A DNA stretch of 64,000 bases. Origin: a marine actinobacterium PHSC20C1. Its GTDB lineage: Bacteria; Actinomycetota; Actinomycetes; Actinomycetales; Microbacteriaceae. The stretch lies in assembly GCA_000153145.1 (NCBI GenBank), contig CH672415.1, positions 951,208-1,015,207 on the forward strand. Direction: 5' to 3'. This document shows, in pieces, positions 9,023 to 18,229 of the stretch. Under the pieces are notes generated by a model that was not told the origin of the DNA, did not search any database, and was given only the letters and a program-made list of their open reading frames with translations. The position numbers and the translations under genes are program-made. How positions within the stretch are numbered: the stretch's first letter is position 1; each line of letters opens with the position of its first letter.

Positions 9023-10300
9023 TTAGGCAGACTTCTCTTCGCGAATGGGCTTGCGAGGAATGATCGTCGGTGCCGCATTTTCCAGAACAGCAGCCTTCGT
9101 CACAATGACGCGACCTACTGTTTCATCGGACGGTACGTCGAACATGATCGGGCCAAGGACTTCTTCAAGAATCGCGCGCAGTCCGCGAGCACCGGTCTGG
9201 CGCAACACGGCGAGGTCAGCGATCGACTCGAGAGCATCACGTTCAAACTCGAGCTCAACGCCATCGATCTCGAACATGCGCTGGTACTGCCGAACTAGCG
9301 CGTTCTTGGGCGTTGTCAGAATGTCCATGAGCGCGACCTGGTCGAGCTGGGTCACCGTTGTCACAACAGGCAGTCGCCCGATGAACTCGGGAATCAGTCC
9401 AAACTTGTGAAGGTCTTCCGGCAGCACCTCGCCGAAGAGGTTTACGTCGTCGCCTTTGCTGTGAAGCGGGGCGCCGAAGCCGATGCCCTTCTTACCAGCT
9501 CGGTTCGAAATGATCTCCTCGAGGCCTGCAAACGCACCGGCGACGATAAAGAGCACGTTGGTCGTGTCGACCTGAATAAATTCTTGATGCGGATGCTTGC
9601 GGCCACCCTGCGGAGGAACGGAAGCGACAGTTCCTTCCAAGATTTTCAGCAGCGCCTGCTGCACTCCCTCACCGGAAACGTCACGCGTGATAGATGGGTT
9701 TTCGGCCTTGCGAGCGATCTTGTCGATCTCGTCGATGTAGATAATGCCCGTTTCGGCGCGCTTGACGTCATAGTCTGCTGCCTGAATGAGCTTGAGGAGA
9801 ATGTTCTCGACGTCCTCGCCGACGTAGCCTGCTTCGGTAAGCGCTGTGGCATCCGCGACGGCGAACGGCACGTTGAGGCGCTTGGCGAGAGTTTGCGCGA
9901 GATAAGTTTTGCCACAACCAGTGGGGCCGATAAGCAGAATGTTGGACTTCGCAATTTCCACATCATCGATGACGGCATCTGCTGAAGTAATGGTGTTGCG
10001 GGCACGAACGCGCTTGTAGTGGTTGTAGACGGCAACGGAGAGAGCGCGCTTGGCAGCCTCTTGGCCGATAACGTATTCCTCAAGGAAAGCGTAGATTTCA
10101 CGAGGCTTGGGCAGGTCGAATTCGCTCGATGCCTCTTCGCCAGCCTCAGCAAGTCGCTCTTCAATGATCTCGTTGCACAGGTCTACGCACTCGTCGCAGA
10201 TATAGACGCCCGGACCGGCAATCAATTGCTGTACCTGCTTTTGGCTTTTGCCGCAGAAGGAACACTTGAGCAGGTCCGCGCTTTCCCCAATTCGGGCCAT
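9023..10300 (-). CDS. clpX: ATP-dependent Clp protease, ATPase subunit ClpX
   Basis: A 425-residue AAA+ unfoldase that feeds substrates to ClpP. The N-terminal zinc-binding domain has the CSFC ... CDEC arrangement. Walker A is GPTGCGKT, Walker B is [10 protein letters not shown], and sensor 2 lies in [10 protein letters not shown]. The length is typical of the family. AAGGAGAGG precedes the ATG. In most actinobacteria clpX follows clpP2 directly. Here a plus-strand group of three copper-related genes lies between them, so clpX must have its own promoter. Confidence 0.98.
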   Translation of the reverse strand: MARIGESADLLKCSFCGKSQKQVQQLIAGPGVYICDECVDLCNEIIEERLAEAGEEASSEFDLPKPREIYAFLEEYVIGQEAAKRALSVAVYNHYKRVRARNTITSADAVIDDVEIAKSNILLIGPTGCGKTYLAQTLAKRLNVPFAVADATALTEAGYVGEDVENILLKLIQAADYDVKRAETGIIYIDEIDKIARKAENPSITRDVSGEGVQQALLKILEGTVASVPPQGGRKHPHQEFIQVDTTNVLFIVAGAFAGLEEIISNRAGKKGIGFGAPLHSKGDDVNLFGEVLPEDLHKFGLIPEFIGRLPVVTTVTQLDQVALMDILTTPKNALVRQYQRMFEIDGVELEFERDALESIADLAVLRQTGARGLRAILEEVLGPIMFDVPSDETVGRVIVTKAAVLENAAPTIIPRKPIREEKSA

Positions 10301-10492
10301 GCCGGTTCCTCTCCTTGAGTAAATACCTTGCTACCGAGCCTAACCCGATATTCGTGCACTCTCGGTCACCATTACAAGCGGCGTTTCGGCGCGTCGAAGC
10401 GTGGCTCTATTCGGGGGCGACTGACCAATCGAATCTGCCTTCGGATACGAACTAGGCTTGAAGAGTTCGACACCGTTGAGAGAAGGGGCCCC

Positions 10493-11071
10493 GTGCATAC
10501 CCGTGCAATGCGTCTCCTTCGCGGAAGCGCCGCCGCTTTCTTTGCTACTTTCGCCGCAGCACTCTCTCACCAGCTCGCCGGCAATGTCGTTCCGTCGCTG
10601 TTCGGAGCGGCAGCCTCACTCGTCATCTCGATCGCGGTGTGCACGCTTCTCGCTGGCCGAAACGTCTCATTTGTGCGCCTCTCGATCGCGATCGTGGCGA
10701 GCCAGGCGATGTATCACGCGCTGTTTAGTTCGATGCTTGCACCGGCGGGAGTTGCACCGCACGATATGTCGACAATGTCCTTGAGCATTACGACATCGTC
10801 AGTGAACGCCAGTTCTGCCATGTCACTCGCCCACCTCGCGGCAGCCGTAGTCACGATCGTCATGTTCCGTTACGCCGAGGTCGCGTTCTGGGGCCTTCTG
10901 ACCACTGCACGCTTGTTCGTAGCCCGCCTCGTGAGGTCGATAGCTCCGGTATTCCTTCGCGGAATGGATGCTCGACTCCCGGTGCCCGTAGCCCATGTCG
11001 TTGCCTTCGCAGCACGCTTTCTCTCAACGATGCGCTACCGCGGCCCCCCTGCCGCTGCATTCGCGGCTTAG
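10493..11071 (+). CDS. Small membrane protein of the copper gene group, function unknown
   Basis: About 192 residues with several hydrophobic segments (near residues 12-35, 40-60, 62-82 and 105-130) and a basic C-terminal part. I do not recognise a named domain. The frame opens far upstream at 10328, but that part is basic and not membrane-like. A GTG at 10493 follows an AAGGGG sequence, and an ATG at 10508 is an alternative. It is the first of three plus-strand genes with a YcnI-type and a CopC-type protein downstream, so a role in copper import, delivery or resistance is inferred from context only. The Met- and His-containing loop near the middle (SSMLAPAGVAPHDMSTMS) could bind metal. Confidence 0.65.
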   Translation: MHTRAMRLLRGSAAAFFATFAAALSHQLAGNVVPSLFGAAASLVISIAVCTLLAGRNVSFVRLSIAIVASQAMYHALFSSMLAPAGVAPHDMSTMSLSITTSSVNASSAMSLAHLAAAVVTIVMFRYAEVAFWGLLTTARLFVARLVRSIAPVFLRGMDARLPVPVAHVVAFAARFLSTMRYRGPPAAAFAA

Positions 11072-11130
11072 CTCCGCCCAGCATCCAATTACTTTTATCG
11101 CGCTATTGCGATCTTTTTAGAGAGAACACG

Positions 11131-11841
11131 ATGAATACTTTCACCAAATCTGCACTCGCCCTCGCGGCTGGCGTATCGCTCGCTATCGCCGCTCCCCTCG
11201 CCGCGCTGGCTCACGTCTCGATCGATCCAGGTCAGGCCGAGCCGGGCGACTACGCACTCATCACTGTCAAGGTTCCCAACGAGTCTGAGACAGAAAAGAC
11301 CAATCGCGTTGAACTGAAACTTCCAACAGATACTCCGTTTACGAGCGTTCGTTTTGTTCCTGTTCCCGGTTGGGACGCCGAACTTGTGCGCAGCGAATTA
11401 CCGGAACCCGTTATGGTCGGCGAAAGCGAAATTACCGAAGCCGTTACGTCAATCGTTTGGACAGCTCAGCCTGGCTCAGAGTTGGGCGACGGGGCACTTC
11501 TGCTGCTTCCCGTTTCCCTTGGCCCGATTCCTGACGTCGGAAGCGTCGTCCTGACCGCAGAACAGACCTACACCGATGGCAGCGTTGTCAGCTGGAGCGG
11601 AACCGAAGAAGACGCCGAGAAGCCTGCCCCCGTTCTCTTCATCACTGACGAGCCGGTTGGTCACCACGATGCAACGGAGACCGAAGACGCCCACGGCGAC
11701 GGCGACGCCATGGAAAGCGACCACGATGCAGCAAGCGCCAGCAGCGACCCTGTGGCACGTGGTCTTGGTATCGCAGGGCTCGTAGCCGGACTCGGAGCAA
11801 TCGTTGTGGCCTTCTCATTCCGTCGCCCGACAACTAAGTAG
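11131..11841 (+). CDS. YcnI-family copper-associated protein (DUF1775)
   Basis: A 236-residue exported, membrane-anchored protein. The signal peptide ends in LAALA, and the mature chain begins with His (HVSIDPGQAEPGD). In YcnI proteins this first residue takes part in copper binding. The DUF1775 beta-sandwich runs to about residue 170 and includes the conserved VPNESETEKTNRVELKLP block. A His/Asp-rich linker (GHHDATETEDAHGDGD) and a C-terminal transmembrane helix follow. Only a YcnI and a CopC domain with a small membrane protein are present; no CopD or CtpV-type gene is in the window. Confidence 0.9.
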   Translation: MNTFTKSALALAAGVSLAIAAPLAALAHVSIDPGQAEPGDYALITVKVPNESETEKTNRVELKLPTDTPFTSVRFVPVPGWDAELVRSELPEPVMVGESEITEAVTSIVWTAQPGSELGDGALLLLPVSLGPIPDVGSVVLTAEQTYTDGSVVSWSGTEEDAEKPAPVLFITDEPVGHHDATETEDAHGDGDAMESDHDAASASSDPVARGLGIAGLVAGLGAIVVAFSFRRPTTK

Positions 11842-11850
11842 GTGCGGCTC

Positions 11851-12474
11851 ATGCGTCGGATAATTCGCATCGGCGCTGCGCTCAGCGCGGCTACGATCGC
11901 AGCACTCGTGCTGCTCGTAGCCGCGCCCGCGTACGCGCACAACTACTTGGTTGCGAGCACTCCAGAGGAGGGCGCGATTCTCACTCAATTGCCTGAAGAG
12001 TTCTCCGTCAGCACCAGCGACACCCTTCTGGATCTCGCGGGTGACGGCGGCGGTTTCGCCATTCAAGTTGTTGATGCTTCAGGAAACTACTTTGGCGACG
12101 GATGTTTCACCATCCGAGACGACTCGCTCTCCACGACAGCAGCTCTCGGTAATGCTGGCGAGTACACGATGCTCTGGCAGCTGGTTTCTTCAGACGGTCA
12201 CACGATTTCGGGAGAGATCGGTTTTGAGTGGCAGCCAGATGCCGACCAGCCGATTTCTGAGGGATTCGATGCTCCCCCCGCGTGCGGCGGTGGAACACTC
12301 GAGCAGACAGATCCCGACGACCAGGCAACCTCTACCGGCGACGGCCAAACGGATGCCGCAACGACTGTCGATGCAGCAACCGTACTTCTTGTTGCCGGGG
12401 CGATCGCTCTCGTCCTCATCGCGGGCGTTGCGATCTTCCTGATCACGGTTCGCCGCAACAGGAGCGACCAGTAA
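11851..12474 (+). CDS. CopC-domain copper-binding protein
   Basis: About 207 residues. A signal peptide ends in APAYA and the mature N-terminus is HNYLVASTPEEG, placing the first copper-binding His at the start, as in CopC. The second conserved His lies in SSDGHTISG. The CopC beta-barrel is followed by a Ser/Thr/Asp-rich linker and a C-terminal transmembrane helix with a basic tail. The frame begins with GTG at 11842, one base after the YcnI stop. The ATG at 11851 is preferred because AGGTG lies six bases before it. It is translated in series with the YcnI gene, so the two probably handle copper together at the outer face of the membrane. Confidence 0.88.
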   Translation: MRRIIRIGAALSAATIAALVLLVAAPAYAHNYLVASTPEEGAILTQLPEEFSVSTSDTLLDLAGDGGGFAIQVVDASGNYFGDGCFTIRDDSLSTTAALGNAGEYTMLWQLVSSDGHTISGEIGFEWQPDADQPISEGFDAPPACGGGTLEQTDPDDQATSTGDGQTDAATTVDAATVLLVAGAIALVLIAGVAIFLITVRRNRSDQ

Positions 12475-12500
12475 CTCACGAGCACTCCCCCGATTAACGA

Positions 12501-12541
12501 CACAGAGGCGGTCATCCATTATCGGATGACCGCCTCAGTGT
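12501..12541. terminator. Bidirectional terminator between copC-like gene and clpP2
   Basis: GAGGCGGTCATCC (12505-12517) pairs perfectly with GGATGACCGCCTC (12524-12536), with CAC/GTG pairing outside one mismatch. TGTTT follows on the plus strand. It lies between two convergent genes and can serve both. Confidence 0.8.
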
Positions 12542-12560
12542 GTTTCGAGAGGTGAACGAA

Positions 12561-13235
12561 CTAGCTCGTGAGGGCTGGCATCGTCTTGCGACTCGTCAGA
12601 ACCTGATCAATGAGGCCGTATTCAACGGCTTCTGTCGCGCTCAAGATCTTGTCGCGCTCGATGTCCTTGTTGACCTGTTCGGCGGTGCGGTTCGAGTGGT
12701 GTGACAGGGTCTCTTCGAGCCACGTGCGCATCCGCAAGATTTCCCGGGCCTGGATCTCGATGTCCGAGGCCTGGCTTGATCCCTCTGAACCGCCAGCAGG
12801 CTGGTGGATCATGATGCGAGCGTTCGGCAGAGCCAAGCGCTTGCCCTTCGTGCCACCTGCCGTGATTACGGCAGCAGCCGAAGCTGCCTGACCGAGAACC
12901 ACCGTCTGGATGTGGGGACGGATGTATTGCATCGTGTCGTAGATCGCCGTCATCGCAGTGAATGATCCACCGGGTGAGTTGATGTACATGACGATGTCGC
13001 GGTCAGGATCCTGGCTCTCGAGAACGAGGAGCTGGGCCATGACGTCATCCGCTGAGGCGTCATCGATTTGAACGCCCAAGAAAATGATGCGATCTTCGAA
13101 CAGCTTCGCGTACGGGTCTTGGCGCTTGTAGCCGTAGGCTGTGCGCTCTTCGAACGTCGGCAAAATGTAGCGAGCGTCAACATCCGGACGACCAATGCCG
13201 GCGGGCGTGTGTGCTCCGAGGTTAAAATTCGTCAT
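12561..13235 (-). CDS. clpP2: ATP-dependent Clp protease proteolytic subunit ClpP2
   Basis: A 224-residue serine protease subunit. The catalytic triad is visible as Ser in GQAASAAA, His in MIHQPAGG and Asp in DIERDKIL. Compared with ClpP1, the N-terminus is longer and carries the actinobacterial ClpP2 pattern (ARYILPTFEERTAYGYKRQDPYAKLF). It starts two bases after the clpP1 stop, so the two are co-translated. In actinobacteria ClpP1 and ClpP2 form a mixed double ring that works with ClpX or ClpC. Confidence 0.97.
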   Translation of the reverse strand: MTNFNLGAHTPAGIGRPDVDARYILPTFEERTAYGYKRQDPYAKLFEDRIIFLGVQIDDASADDVMAQLLVLESQDPDRDIVMYINSPGGSFTAMTAIYDTMQYIRPHIQTVVLGQAASAAAVITAGGTKGKRLALPNARIMIHQPAGGSEGSSQASDIEIQAREILRMRTWLEETLSHHSNRTAEQVNKDIERDKILSATEAVEYGLIDQVLTSRKTMPALTS

Positions 13236-13237
13236 TG

Positions 13238-13855
13238 CTAGTCCTTCTTGCTGGTGGCGTCGTCGGTAGCGCCTTCTTCGGTTCCGCCGCCACCAACGAC
13301 GTCGGAAGCGAACTCGCGCAGGTGGTCAACAAAGCCGTACTCAAGCGCCTGACGAGCCGTGAACCAGTTGTCGCGGTCGTTGTCGATGAGAACTTGCTCG
13401 ACGCTCTTGCCTGTCTGCTCTGCGGTGAGCTCAGCCATGCGCTTCTTCATATCGAGGATGACGCCGGCCTGGGTCTGGATGTCGGCTGACGTTCCACCGA
13501 ATCCGCCAGACGGCTGGTGCAAGAGCACGCGTGCGTTGGGGGTGATGTAGCGCTTGCCCTTGGTACCCGAGGAGAGCAGGAACTGCCCCATCGAGGCGGC
13601 AAGGCCAATACCTACGGTGACGATGTCGTTCGGCACGAACTTCATCGTGTCGTAGATCGCCATTCCCGCAGTAATTGATCCACCTGGTGAGTTGACGTAG
13701 AGGTAAATGTCGCGCTTGGGGTCCTCTGCCGCGAGCAACAGGATCTTTGCGCAGATCTCATTGGCGTTCGAGTCCCGCACCTCTGAACCGAGCCAGATGA
13801 TGCGATCTTTGAGGAGTTGGTCAAAAACACTTGAGACCAATGCCGGTTGGGCCAT
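13238..13855 (-). CDS. clpP1: ATP-dependent Clp protease proteolytic subunit ClpP1
   Basis: A 205-residue serine protease subunit with Ser in IGLAASMGQ, His in LLHQPSGG and Asp in DNDRDNWF. The open frame begins at 14020, but the extra 55 codons run through the divergent promoter region. The ATG at 13855 (MAQPALVSS) follows GGAG and matches the usual ClpP start. A Gly/Asp-rich C-terminal tail of about 15 residues is present. It is the first gene of the clpP1-clpP2 pair, with a ClgR-like box 68 bp upstream. Confidence 0.97.
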   Translation of the reverse strand: MAQPALVSSVFDQLLKDRIIWLGSEVRDSNANEICAKILLLAAEDPKRDIYLYVNSPGGSITAGMAIYDTMKFVPNDIVTVGIGLAASMGQFLLSSGTKGKRYITPNARVLLHQPSGGFGGTSADIQTQAGVILDMKKRMAELTAEQTGKSVEQVLIDNDRDNWFTARQALEYGFVDHLREFASDVVGGGGTEEGATDDATSKKD

Positions 13856-13922
13856 TGTTGCGCTCCGTTTCAGTAATCGCTTGGTTACGAATCTATCCGA
13901 GTACGCGCCGCGATTCTGGCTT

Positions 13923-13940
13923 GTTCGCCCTAGGCAAAGT
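13923..13940 (-). promoter_or_regulatory. ClgR-like activator box upstream of clpP1P2
   Basis: On the minus strand the sequence ACTTTGCCTAGGGCGAAC matches the ClgR box described for corynebacteria (WNNWCGCYNANRGCGWWS, as I recall it) at all but one fixed position. It lies 68 bp before the clpP1 start. ClgR activates clpP1P2 in several actinobacteria. No clgR gene is in the window. Confidence 0.5.
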
Positions 13941-13975
13941 ACCGCGTCGTGTATTAGTGCTTGTAGGCTCGCCAA

Positions 13976-14464
13976 ATGCATGACAACTGGCGCGATCGAG
14001 TCGCAGATATCTGGTCCCACGCCTCCTCTATGGCAGAAAGCGATGTTGTTATCGCGATCGACGATTTAGTCGCTGAGCGAGATCATGATGACGCTGAGGC
14101 TCTCTTTGAGGCTGCGGGCGCCCGCGACTATGCCGGCCTCGAGACCGAAGCTGAACCGCTCTATCGTCTGGCGCTGGAAAACGGGCTGGATGCCGCGCTG
14201 CGTCCACGCGCAATTATCCAGTTGGCCAGCACACTACGAAATCTCGGCCAGCTCGATGAGTCGATCGCCATGCTAGAACAGCAACTGCACGAGCATCCCG
14301 ACGACGAGTGGACGGGGCCTACCGCCGCATTTCTTGCGCTGGCCCTCACGAGTCGCGGGGATCCCACCTTGGGAGTCTCTGTTGCCCTCATGGCAATCGC
14401 GAACTATTTGCCGATCTATCAACGATCGGTGCGCGGGTACGCGGCGGAGCTTGTTGCTGACTAG
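13976..14464 (+). CDS. Tetratricopeptide-repeat protein (TPR_5-like)
   Basis: A 162-residue soluble protein, almost entirely helical, built from TPR-like helical pairs ([19 protein letters not shown], then [24 protein letters not shown]). It resembles the small TPR_5 proteins common in actinobacteria, whose function is unknown. No clear ribosome-binding site precedes the ATG, so the message may be leaderless or nearly so. It is divergent from clpP1 and followed after 28 bases by a nucleoside hydrolase gene. Confidence 0.8.
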   Translation: MHDNWRDRVADIWSHASSMAESDVVIAIDDLVAERDHDDAEALFEAAGARDYAGLETEAEPLYRLALENGLDAALRPRAIIQLASTLRNLGQLDESIAMLEQQLHEHPDDEWTGPTAAFLALALTSRGDPTLGVSVALMAIANYLPIYQRSVRGYAAELVAD

Positions 14465-14492
14465 TCGAGGTCGCCGGGCTTAGCATTACGGC

Positions 14493-15449
14493 ATGCAGCA
14501 GATGATTCTCGACGTTGACACTGGCATTGATGATGCCCTCGCCCTGATGGTCGCTGTGCGACATCCCGACGTCAATCTGCGCGCAGTCACGTGTGTCGCC
14601 GGAAACGCGAGCCTCAAGCAGGTCGTAAAGAACACGCTGAAGGTGCTAGATATGGCGGGGGCTGGTGATATTCCTGTCGCGGCTGGCGCAAGCCGTCCGC
14701 TGCTTGCGGAGGCAAACCATGCGGCCCATGTGCACGGCACTGACGGCCTCGCTGATCTCGGACTGCCGGAGTCCGCGCGTACCGTCCTCCCGCTGCACGC
14801 GGTCGAGCTCTTGCGGCGCGAGATTCTCGCTAGCCCCACCCCGGTGACTTTGGTGCCGCTCGCACCGATGACCAACATTGCTCTTCTCGTGCGGATGTAT
14901 CCCGAAGTGCTCTCTAACGTCGAGCGCATCGTCTTTATGGGCGGTTCTGCATCTGTCGGAAATGCTACCGCCGTTGCCGAATTCAACACTTGGCACGATC
15001 CGGAAGCAGCCGAAATCGTACTGAGTGCTGGCGTGCCAATCACGATGTACGGACTCGATGTCTTTTATGCAGTGTCGATTCCGCCCGAAGATATTGTTCG
15101 GCTCTCTGCAGCATCCGAACCGGGCGCACAATTAGTCGGCCGCCTCTTGCAGCACATCGTCACCGTAAAGGGCGGCGAGATTCGTGTCGCCGGCGAAGGC
15201 CACGGTGACATTGGCGATGCGGGCGCCGTGTGCGCCGCCATCGATCCGGATGGGCTGAGAACGTCCAATTTGCCGGTTCGAGTCAGCCTGGGCGACCCGC
15301 TGACTCGCGGGCAGACAGTCGTCGACCACCGCACTGCTGGCCATGAGCAACACGGAGCTGGCGACCCACTATTTCGTCGAATCGATGTAGCTCTCGGAGT
15401 AGACGGTGCTCGCTACTCGAAGCTCTTCCTCGACACCATAACTGGTTGA
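14493..15449 (+). CDS. Nucleoside hydrolase (IunH/RihA family)
   Basis: A 318-residue enzyme that cleaves the N-glycosidic bond of ribonucleosides to give base and ribose. The calcium-binding N-terminal motif is DVDTGIDDALAL, and HGTDGLADL matches the conserved HG-x-DGL element. The C-terminal block with VDGARYSKLF is typical of the family's end. There is no signal peptide, so it is a cytoplasmic salvage enzyme. Purine versus pyrimidine preference cannot be read from sequence. It sits with the TPR gene inside the tig-clp cluster, on the opposite strand. Confidence 0.92.
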   Translation: MQQMILDVDTGIDDALALMVAVRHPDVNLRAVTCVAGNASLKQVVKNTLKVLDMAGAGDIPVAAGASRPLLAEANHAAHVHGTDGLADLGLPESARTVLPLHAVELLRREILASPTPVTLVPLAPMTNIALLVRMYPEVLSNVERIVFMGGSASVGNATAVAEFNTWHDPEAAEIVLSAGVPITMYGLDVFYAVSIPPEDIVRLSAASEPGAQLVGRLLQHIVTVKGGEIRVAGEGHGDIGDAGAVCAAIDPDGLRTSNLPVRVSLGDPLTRGQTVVDHRTAGHEQHGAGDPLFRRIDVALGVDGARYSKLFLDTITG

Positions 15450-15470
15450 TCAAAAACTACTCGTTAACGA

Positions 15471-15506
15471 ACTCGTGGCCAGCTAGATAACTAGCTGGCC
15501 ACGAGT
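15471..15506. terminator. Bidirectional terminator between nucleoside hydrolase gene and tig
   Basis: A perfect 16-bp stem: ACTCGTGGCCAGCTAG (15471-15486) pairs with CTAGCTGGCCACGAGT (15491-15506), with the loop ATAA. On the minus strand a TTTTT run follows about ten bases later; on the plus strand there is GTGTTTT. Confidence 0.85.
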
Positions 15507-15519
15507 ATGAAGCTGTGTT

Positions 15520-16851
15520 TTAGGAGTTGTCTGCGGCTTCTTCTACTGCAGCGTCATCCTCGACGACATCAGCATTTGCTACAGCAGTGAATGCCGAAAC
15601 GTCTACCGACTTGCCCTTGGAGTCAACAACCTTTGCCTTGCTGAGCACGACCGCGAGGGCCTTGCTGCGAGCAACTTCGGCAACCATTGCGGGAATCTGG
15701 CCGTTCTTGTCGAGAACCTGGATGAACTCGCCTGGCTCCATGCCGTACTGCTGAGCGCCCTGAACGAGGTACGAGGTGAGCTCTTCTTGGCTTACCTTGA
15801 TCTCTTCCTTTTCGACGATCGAGTCAAGCAGGATCTGTGAACGGAAAGTCTTTTCGCTGGCTACAACAACCTCGGCGCGGTGCTCGTCATCTTCGAGACG
15901 GTTCTCGTTCTCGAGGTGACGGTGAACTTCGTCTTCAACGAGCTTCTCGGGAACGGGGATCTCAAGAGTCTTGAGCAGTTCGTCAACGATCTGGTCGCGA
16001 GCTTCAGCACCCTGGCCGAAAGCCTTCGAGCGCTTGACCTGCTCCTTGAGGTCGGCCTTGAGTTCCTTGATGGTGTCGAACTCGCTGGCCATCTGAGCAA
16101 AGTCATCGTCGGCTTCAGGAAGCTCGCGCTCCTTGACGGTGAGAAGAGTAAGGCTGATGACTGCGGTCTCGCCCTCGTTGTCTCCACCGAGAAGTACCGA
16201 CTCGAAGGTGGTCGATTCGCCAGCGCTGAGCGAGTCAAGCGCCTCATCGATGCCCTCGATCAATTCGCCTGAGCCGAGCTCGTAGGAGATGCTCGATGCG
16301 GAGTCAACCTCGGTGTCGCCAATCTTGGCTACGAGGTCGAGCTGAGCGAAGTCGCCCTTCTTGGCGGGGCGCTCGACGGTTACGAGCGTGCCGAAACGGG
16401 CACGCAAGTTGTCGAGTTCGTCTTTGACGTCATCCGCGGATGCTTCGACAGCGTCAACCGTGAGGGTGAGCTTGTCGTAGTCGGGAAGATCAAATTCTGG
16501 GCGAACGTCAACCTCAATAGCGAGAACGAGGTCTCCGCTGAAGTCTTTGACCTCAGGCCACGTGACAATGTCTGCCTCGGGGCGGCCAAGAACGCGAATC
16601 TCTTCCTCGGTTACTGCCTGGCGGTAGAAACCGTCGAGGCTGTCGCTCACAGCGTGATTGAGGATCTCTTCGCGGCCGACGCGCTGGTCAACCAGCTGCG
16701 GCGGAACCTTGCCCTTACGGAAGCCGGGAATGTTGACCTGCGACGCGATGTGGCTGTACGCGTGGTCGATGCTCGGCTTGAGCTCTTCTGGGGTGACCGA
16801 AATGTTGAGCTTGACGCGGGTCGGGCTCAACTTCTCAACGGTTGTCTTCAC
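15520..16851 (-). CDS. tig: Trigger factor
   Basis: A 443-residue ribosome-bound chaperone and peptidyl-prolyl isomerase. The ribosome-binding motif region has [16 protein letters not shown], the FKBP-like domain follows ([15 protein letters not shown]), and the C-terminal helical chaperone domain ends in an acidic tail. The frame extends 31 codons upstream into the tRNA-Pro gene, so the GTG at 16851 with AGGAG upstream is the real start. tig next to clpP1P2-clpX is a widely conserved order; here two plus-strand genes have come between tig and clpP1. Confidence 0.97.
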   Translation of the reverse strand: MKTTVEKLSPTRVKLNISVTPEELKPSIDHAYSHIASQVNIPGFRKGKVPPQLVDQRVGREEILNHAVSDSLDGFYRQAVTEEEIRVLGRPEADIVTWPEVKDFSGDLVLAIEVDVRPEFDLPDYDKLTLTVDAVEASADDVKDELDNLRARFGTLVTVERPAKKGDFAQLDLVAKIGDTEVDSASSISYELGSGELIEGIDEALDSLSAGESTTFESVLLGGDNEGETAVISLTLLTVKERELPEADDDFAQMASEFDTIKELKADLKEQVKRSKAFGQGAEARDQIVDELLKTLEIPVPEKLVEDEVHRHLENENRLEDDEHRAEVVVASEKTFRSQILLDSIVEKEEIKVSQEELTSYLVQGAQQYGMEPGEFIQVLDKNGQIPAMVAEVARSKALAVVLSKAKVVDSKGKSVDVSAFTAVANADVVEDDAAVEEAADNS

Positions 16852-16886
16852 GTTGTGGACTCCTGTAATTCGTTGTGTGTATTTCG

Positions 16887-16960
16887 TCGGGGCGACAGGA
16901 TTCGAACCTGCGACCTCTCGGTCCCAAACCGAGCGCTCTACCAAGCTGAGCTACGCCCCG
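16887..16960 (-). tRNA. tRNA-Pro (anticodon TGG)
   Basis: On the minus strand a 74-base cloverleaf begins CGGGGCGTAGC and ends with GCCCCGA. The 7-bp acceptor stem pairs perfectly. The anticodon arm is TCGGT-TTGGGAC-CGA, giving anticodon TGG, and the T arm contains GGTTCGAATCC. CCA is not encoded. It ends 35 bases before the tig start with no terminator between them, so both may share a transcript. Confidence 0.96.
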
Positions 16961-17195
16961 GGCGCCGTACATAGATCTGACCGCGACGCTAAAAAAACAC
17001 GCCGGTACAAAATTGGCCTCGGCAAGTCTAGCCTGAGCGCGAACGGAATGTTGACGAGATTGGCAGATCTGCAGTTCTCCCCTACTTCTTGCCAGCAAAT
17101 AGGCGGTGAAAGCGGTTTCGATCCGTCTCGACTTCGTACTTTGCAAGGTTTCAGGTACAGTATTCCTCGGCGCACAGCACGATCGAGTGCCGAGT

Positions 17196-17269
17196 GGGGA
17201 TGTAGCTTAATGGTAAAGCCTCAGTCTTCCAAACTGATGACCGGAGTTCGATTCTCCGTATCCCCTCCA
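17196..17269 (+). tRNA. tRNA-Gly (anticodon TCC)
   Basis: The cloverleaf begins GGGGATGTAGCTTAATGG. The anticodon arm is TCAGT-CTTCCAA-ACTGA, giving anticodon TCC. The acceptor stem GGGGATG pairs with TATCCCC with one G-T pair. The 3' CCA is encoded (17267-17269). Confidence 0.96.
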
Positions 17270-17274
17270 CTAAT

Positions 17275-17302
17275 AAAGGCCGCCTCATCTGAGGCGGCCT
17301 TT
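17275..17302 (+). terminator. Rho-independent terminator of tRNA-Gly
   Basis: AAAGGCCGCCTCA (17275-17287) pairs perfectly with TGAGGCGGCCTTT (17290-17302), six bases after the encoded CCA. It can also stop transcription entering from the minus-strand esterase gene. Confidence 0.9.
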
Positions 17303-17329
17303 AGTCGTTAAGTGGTTTTTTCGGCCACC

Positions 17330-18223
17330 TCAGCGAATCGCCGATGCGACTATTGCGCGCGCTGCTGTTCCTTCGGGGATCGGCAAGATCGGATAGTTGT
17401 GGATCATGCCCTCCCCCACATGGAAGTCAAGAGCAATTCCCTGCTCCGCCGCTTGCTCTCTGAGGCGAAGAGCGTCGGCGTGCACGATGTCGCGTGTTCC
17501 TGTGAACACCGTCATCGGGCCCAAATTCGCTAGGTCGCCGTGGATCGGACTAACCCGCCAGTCCGTTTCCGGTAGTTCAGCGCGATAGAGGGCACCGGCA
17601 GCTTTAGTTCCAGGCACAGCAAGCCAAGGGTCGCTTGGTGCAATCTCGGCAATTTTGGGGTCGGTGCCACTGATGTCGAGCCAGGGCGCGGAAAGCACGA
17701 TTGCGCGGAGTGGTTCGTGCTTGCGATCGCGTAGCTCCATCGCCACAGCCAGTGCCATCCCTCCGCCCGAAGAATCGCCAATCAGGCTGACGTTGCCTGC
17801 GCCGACCTCAGCAATGAGTGACTGCACGATATGAGCAACCCGATCCACTACAACTGACACTTGTCCGGTCGGGGCGAGCGGCATGATCGGAACACTGATT
17901 GTGACGCCCGTCTCGCGAACCAGTCGCGCAACAAAACGCCAGTGCAATGGGTCGATCTCGAAGACGTAGCAACCGCCATGCAAGAACACTGCGCGTTGAG
18001 GGATACCGCCCGAGCGTGGAGCAACATCGAAGACTGTCCAGCCCTCTACCGTGCGCGACGTGACGTCGACATGCCGCGAAATGGATGCCGGGGGCTCGAA
18101 GTTGGCTGGACTCCTTCTTAGCTGGTCAACGCGATCAAGGGTCTTCTGTGGATCGCTGAACATGCGCTTTGACCCGCGAAGGGTCAGAGCTAGGGGCGCG
18201 AGCCGACTCAGAAGGCTCGCCAT
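17330..18223 (-). CDS. Alpha/beta-hydrolase, hormone-sensitive-lipase-like esterase
   Basis: A 297-residue hydrolase of the HSL (family IV) type. The oxyanion-hole motif is HGG (AVFLHGGCYVFEI), the nucleophile elbow is GDSSGGGMALA, the acid is Asp in TGTRDIVHADAL and the base is His in GEGMIHNYPI. It probably hydrolyses short-chain carboxylic esters in the cytoplasm; the substrate is unknown. The ATG at 18223 lies just after the stop of a 57-residue membrane protein gene, so the two are likely co-transcribed. Confidence 0.9.
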   Translation of the reverse strand: MASLLSRLAPLALTLRGSKRMFSDPQKTLDRVDQLRRSPANFEPPASISRHVDVTSRTVEGWTVFDVAPRSGGIPQRAVFLHGGCYVFEIDPLHWRFVARLVRETGVTISVPIMPLAPTGQVSVVVDRVAHIVQSLIAEVGAGNVSLIGDSSGGGMALAVAMELRDRKHEPLRAIVLSAPWLDISGTDPKIAEIAPSDPWLAVPGTKAAGALYRAELPETDWRVSPIHGDLANLGPMTVFTGTRDIVHADALRLREQAAEQGIALDFHVGEGMIHNYPILPIPEGTAARAIVASAIR

Positions 18224-18229
18224 GGGCAA

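Noticed and set aside
16852-16944. N-terminal extension of trigger factor into tRNA-Pro
   Set aside because: The extension is encoded by the tRNA gene; the GTG at 16851 has a proper ribosome-binding site.
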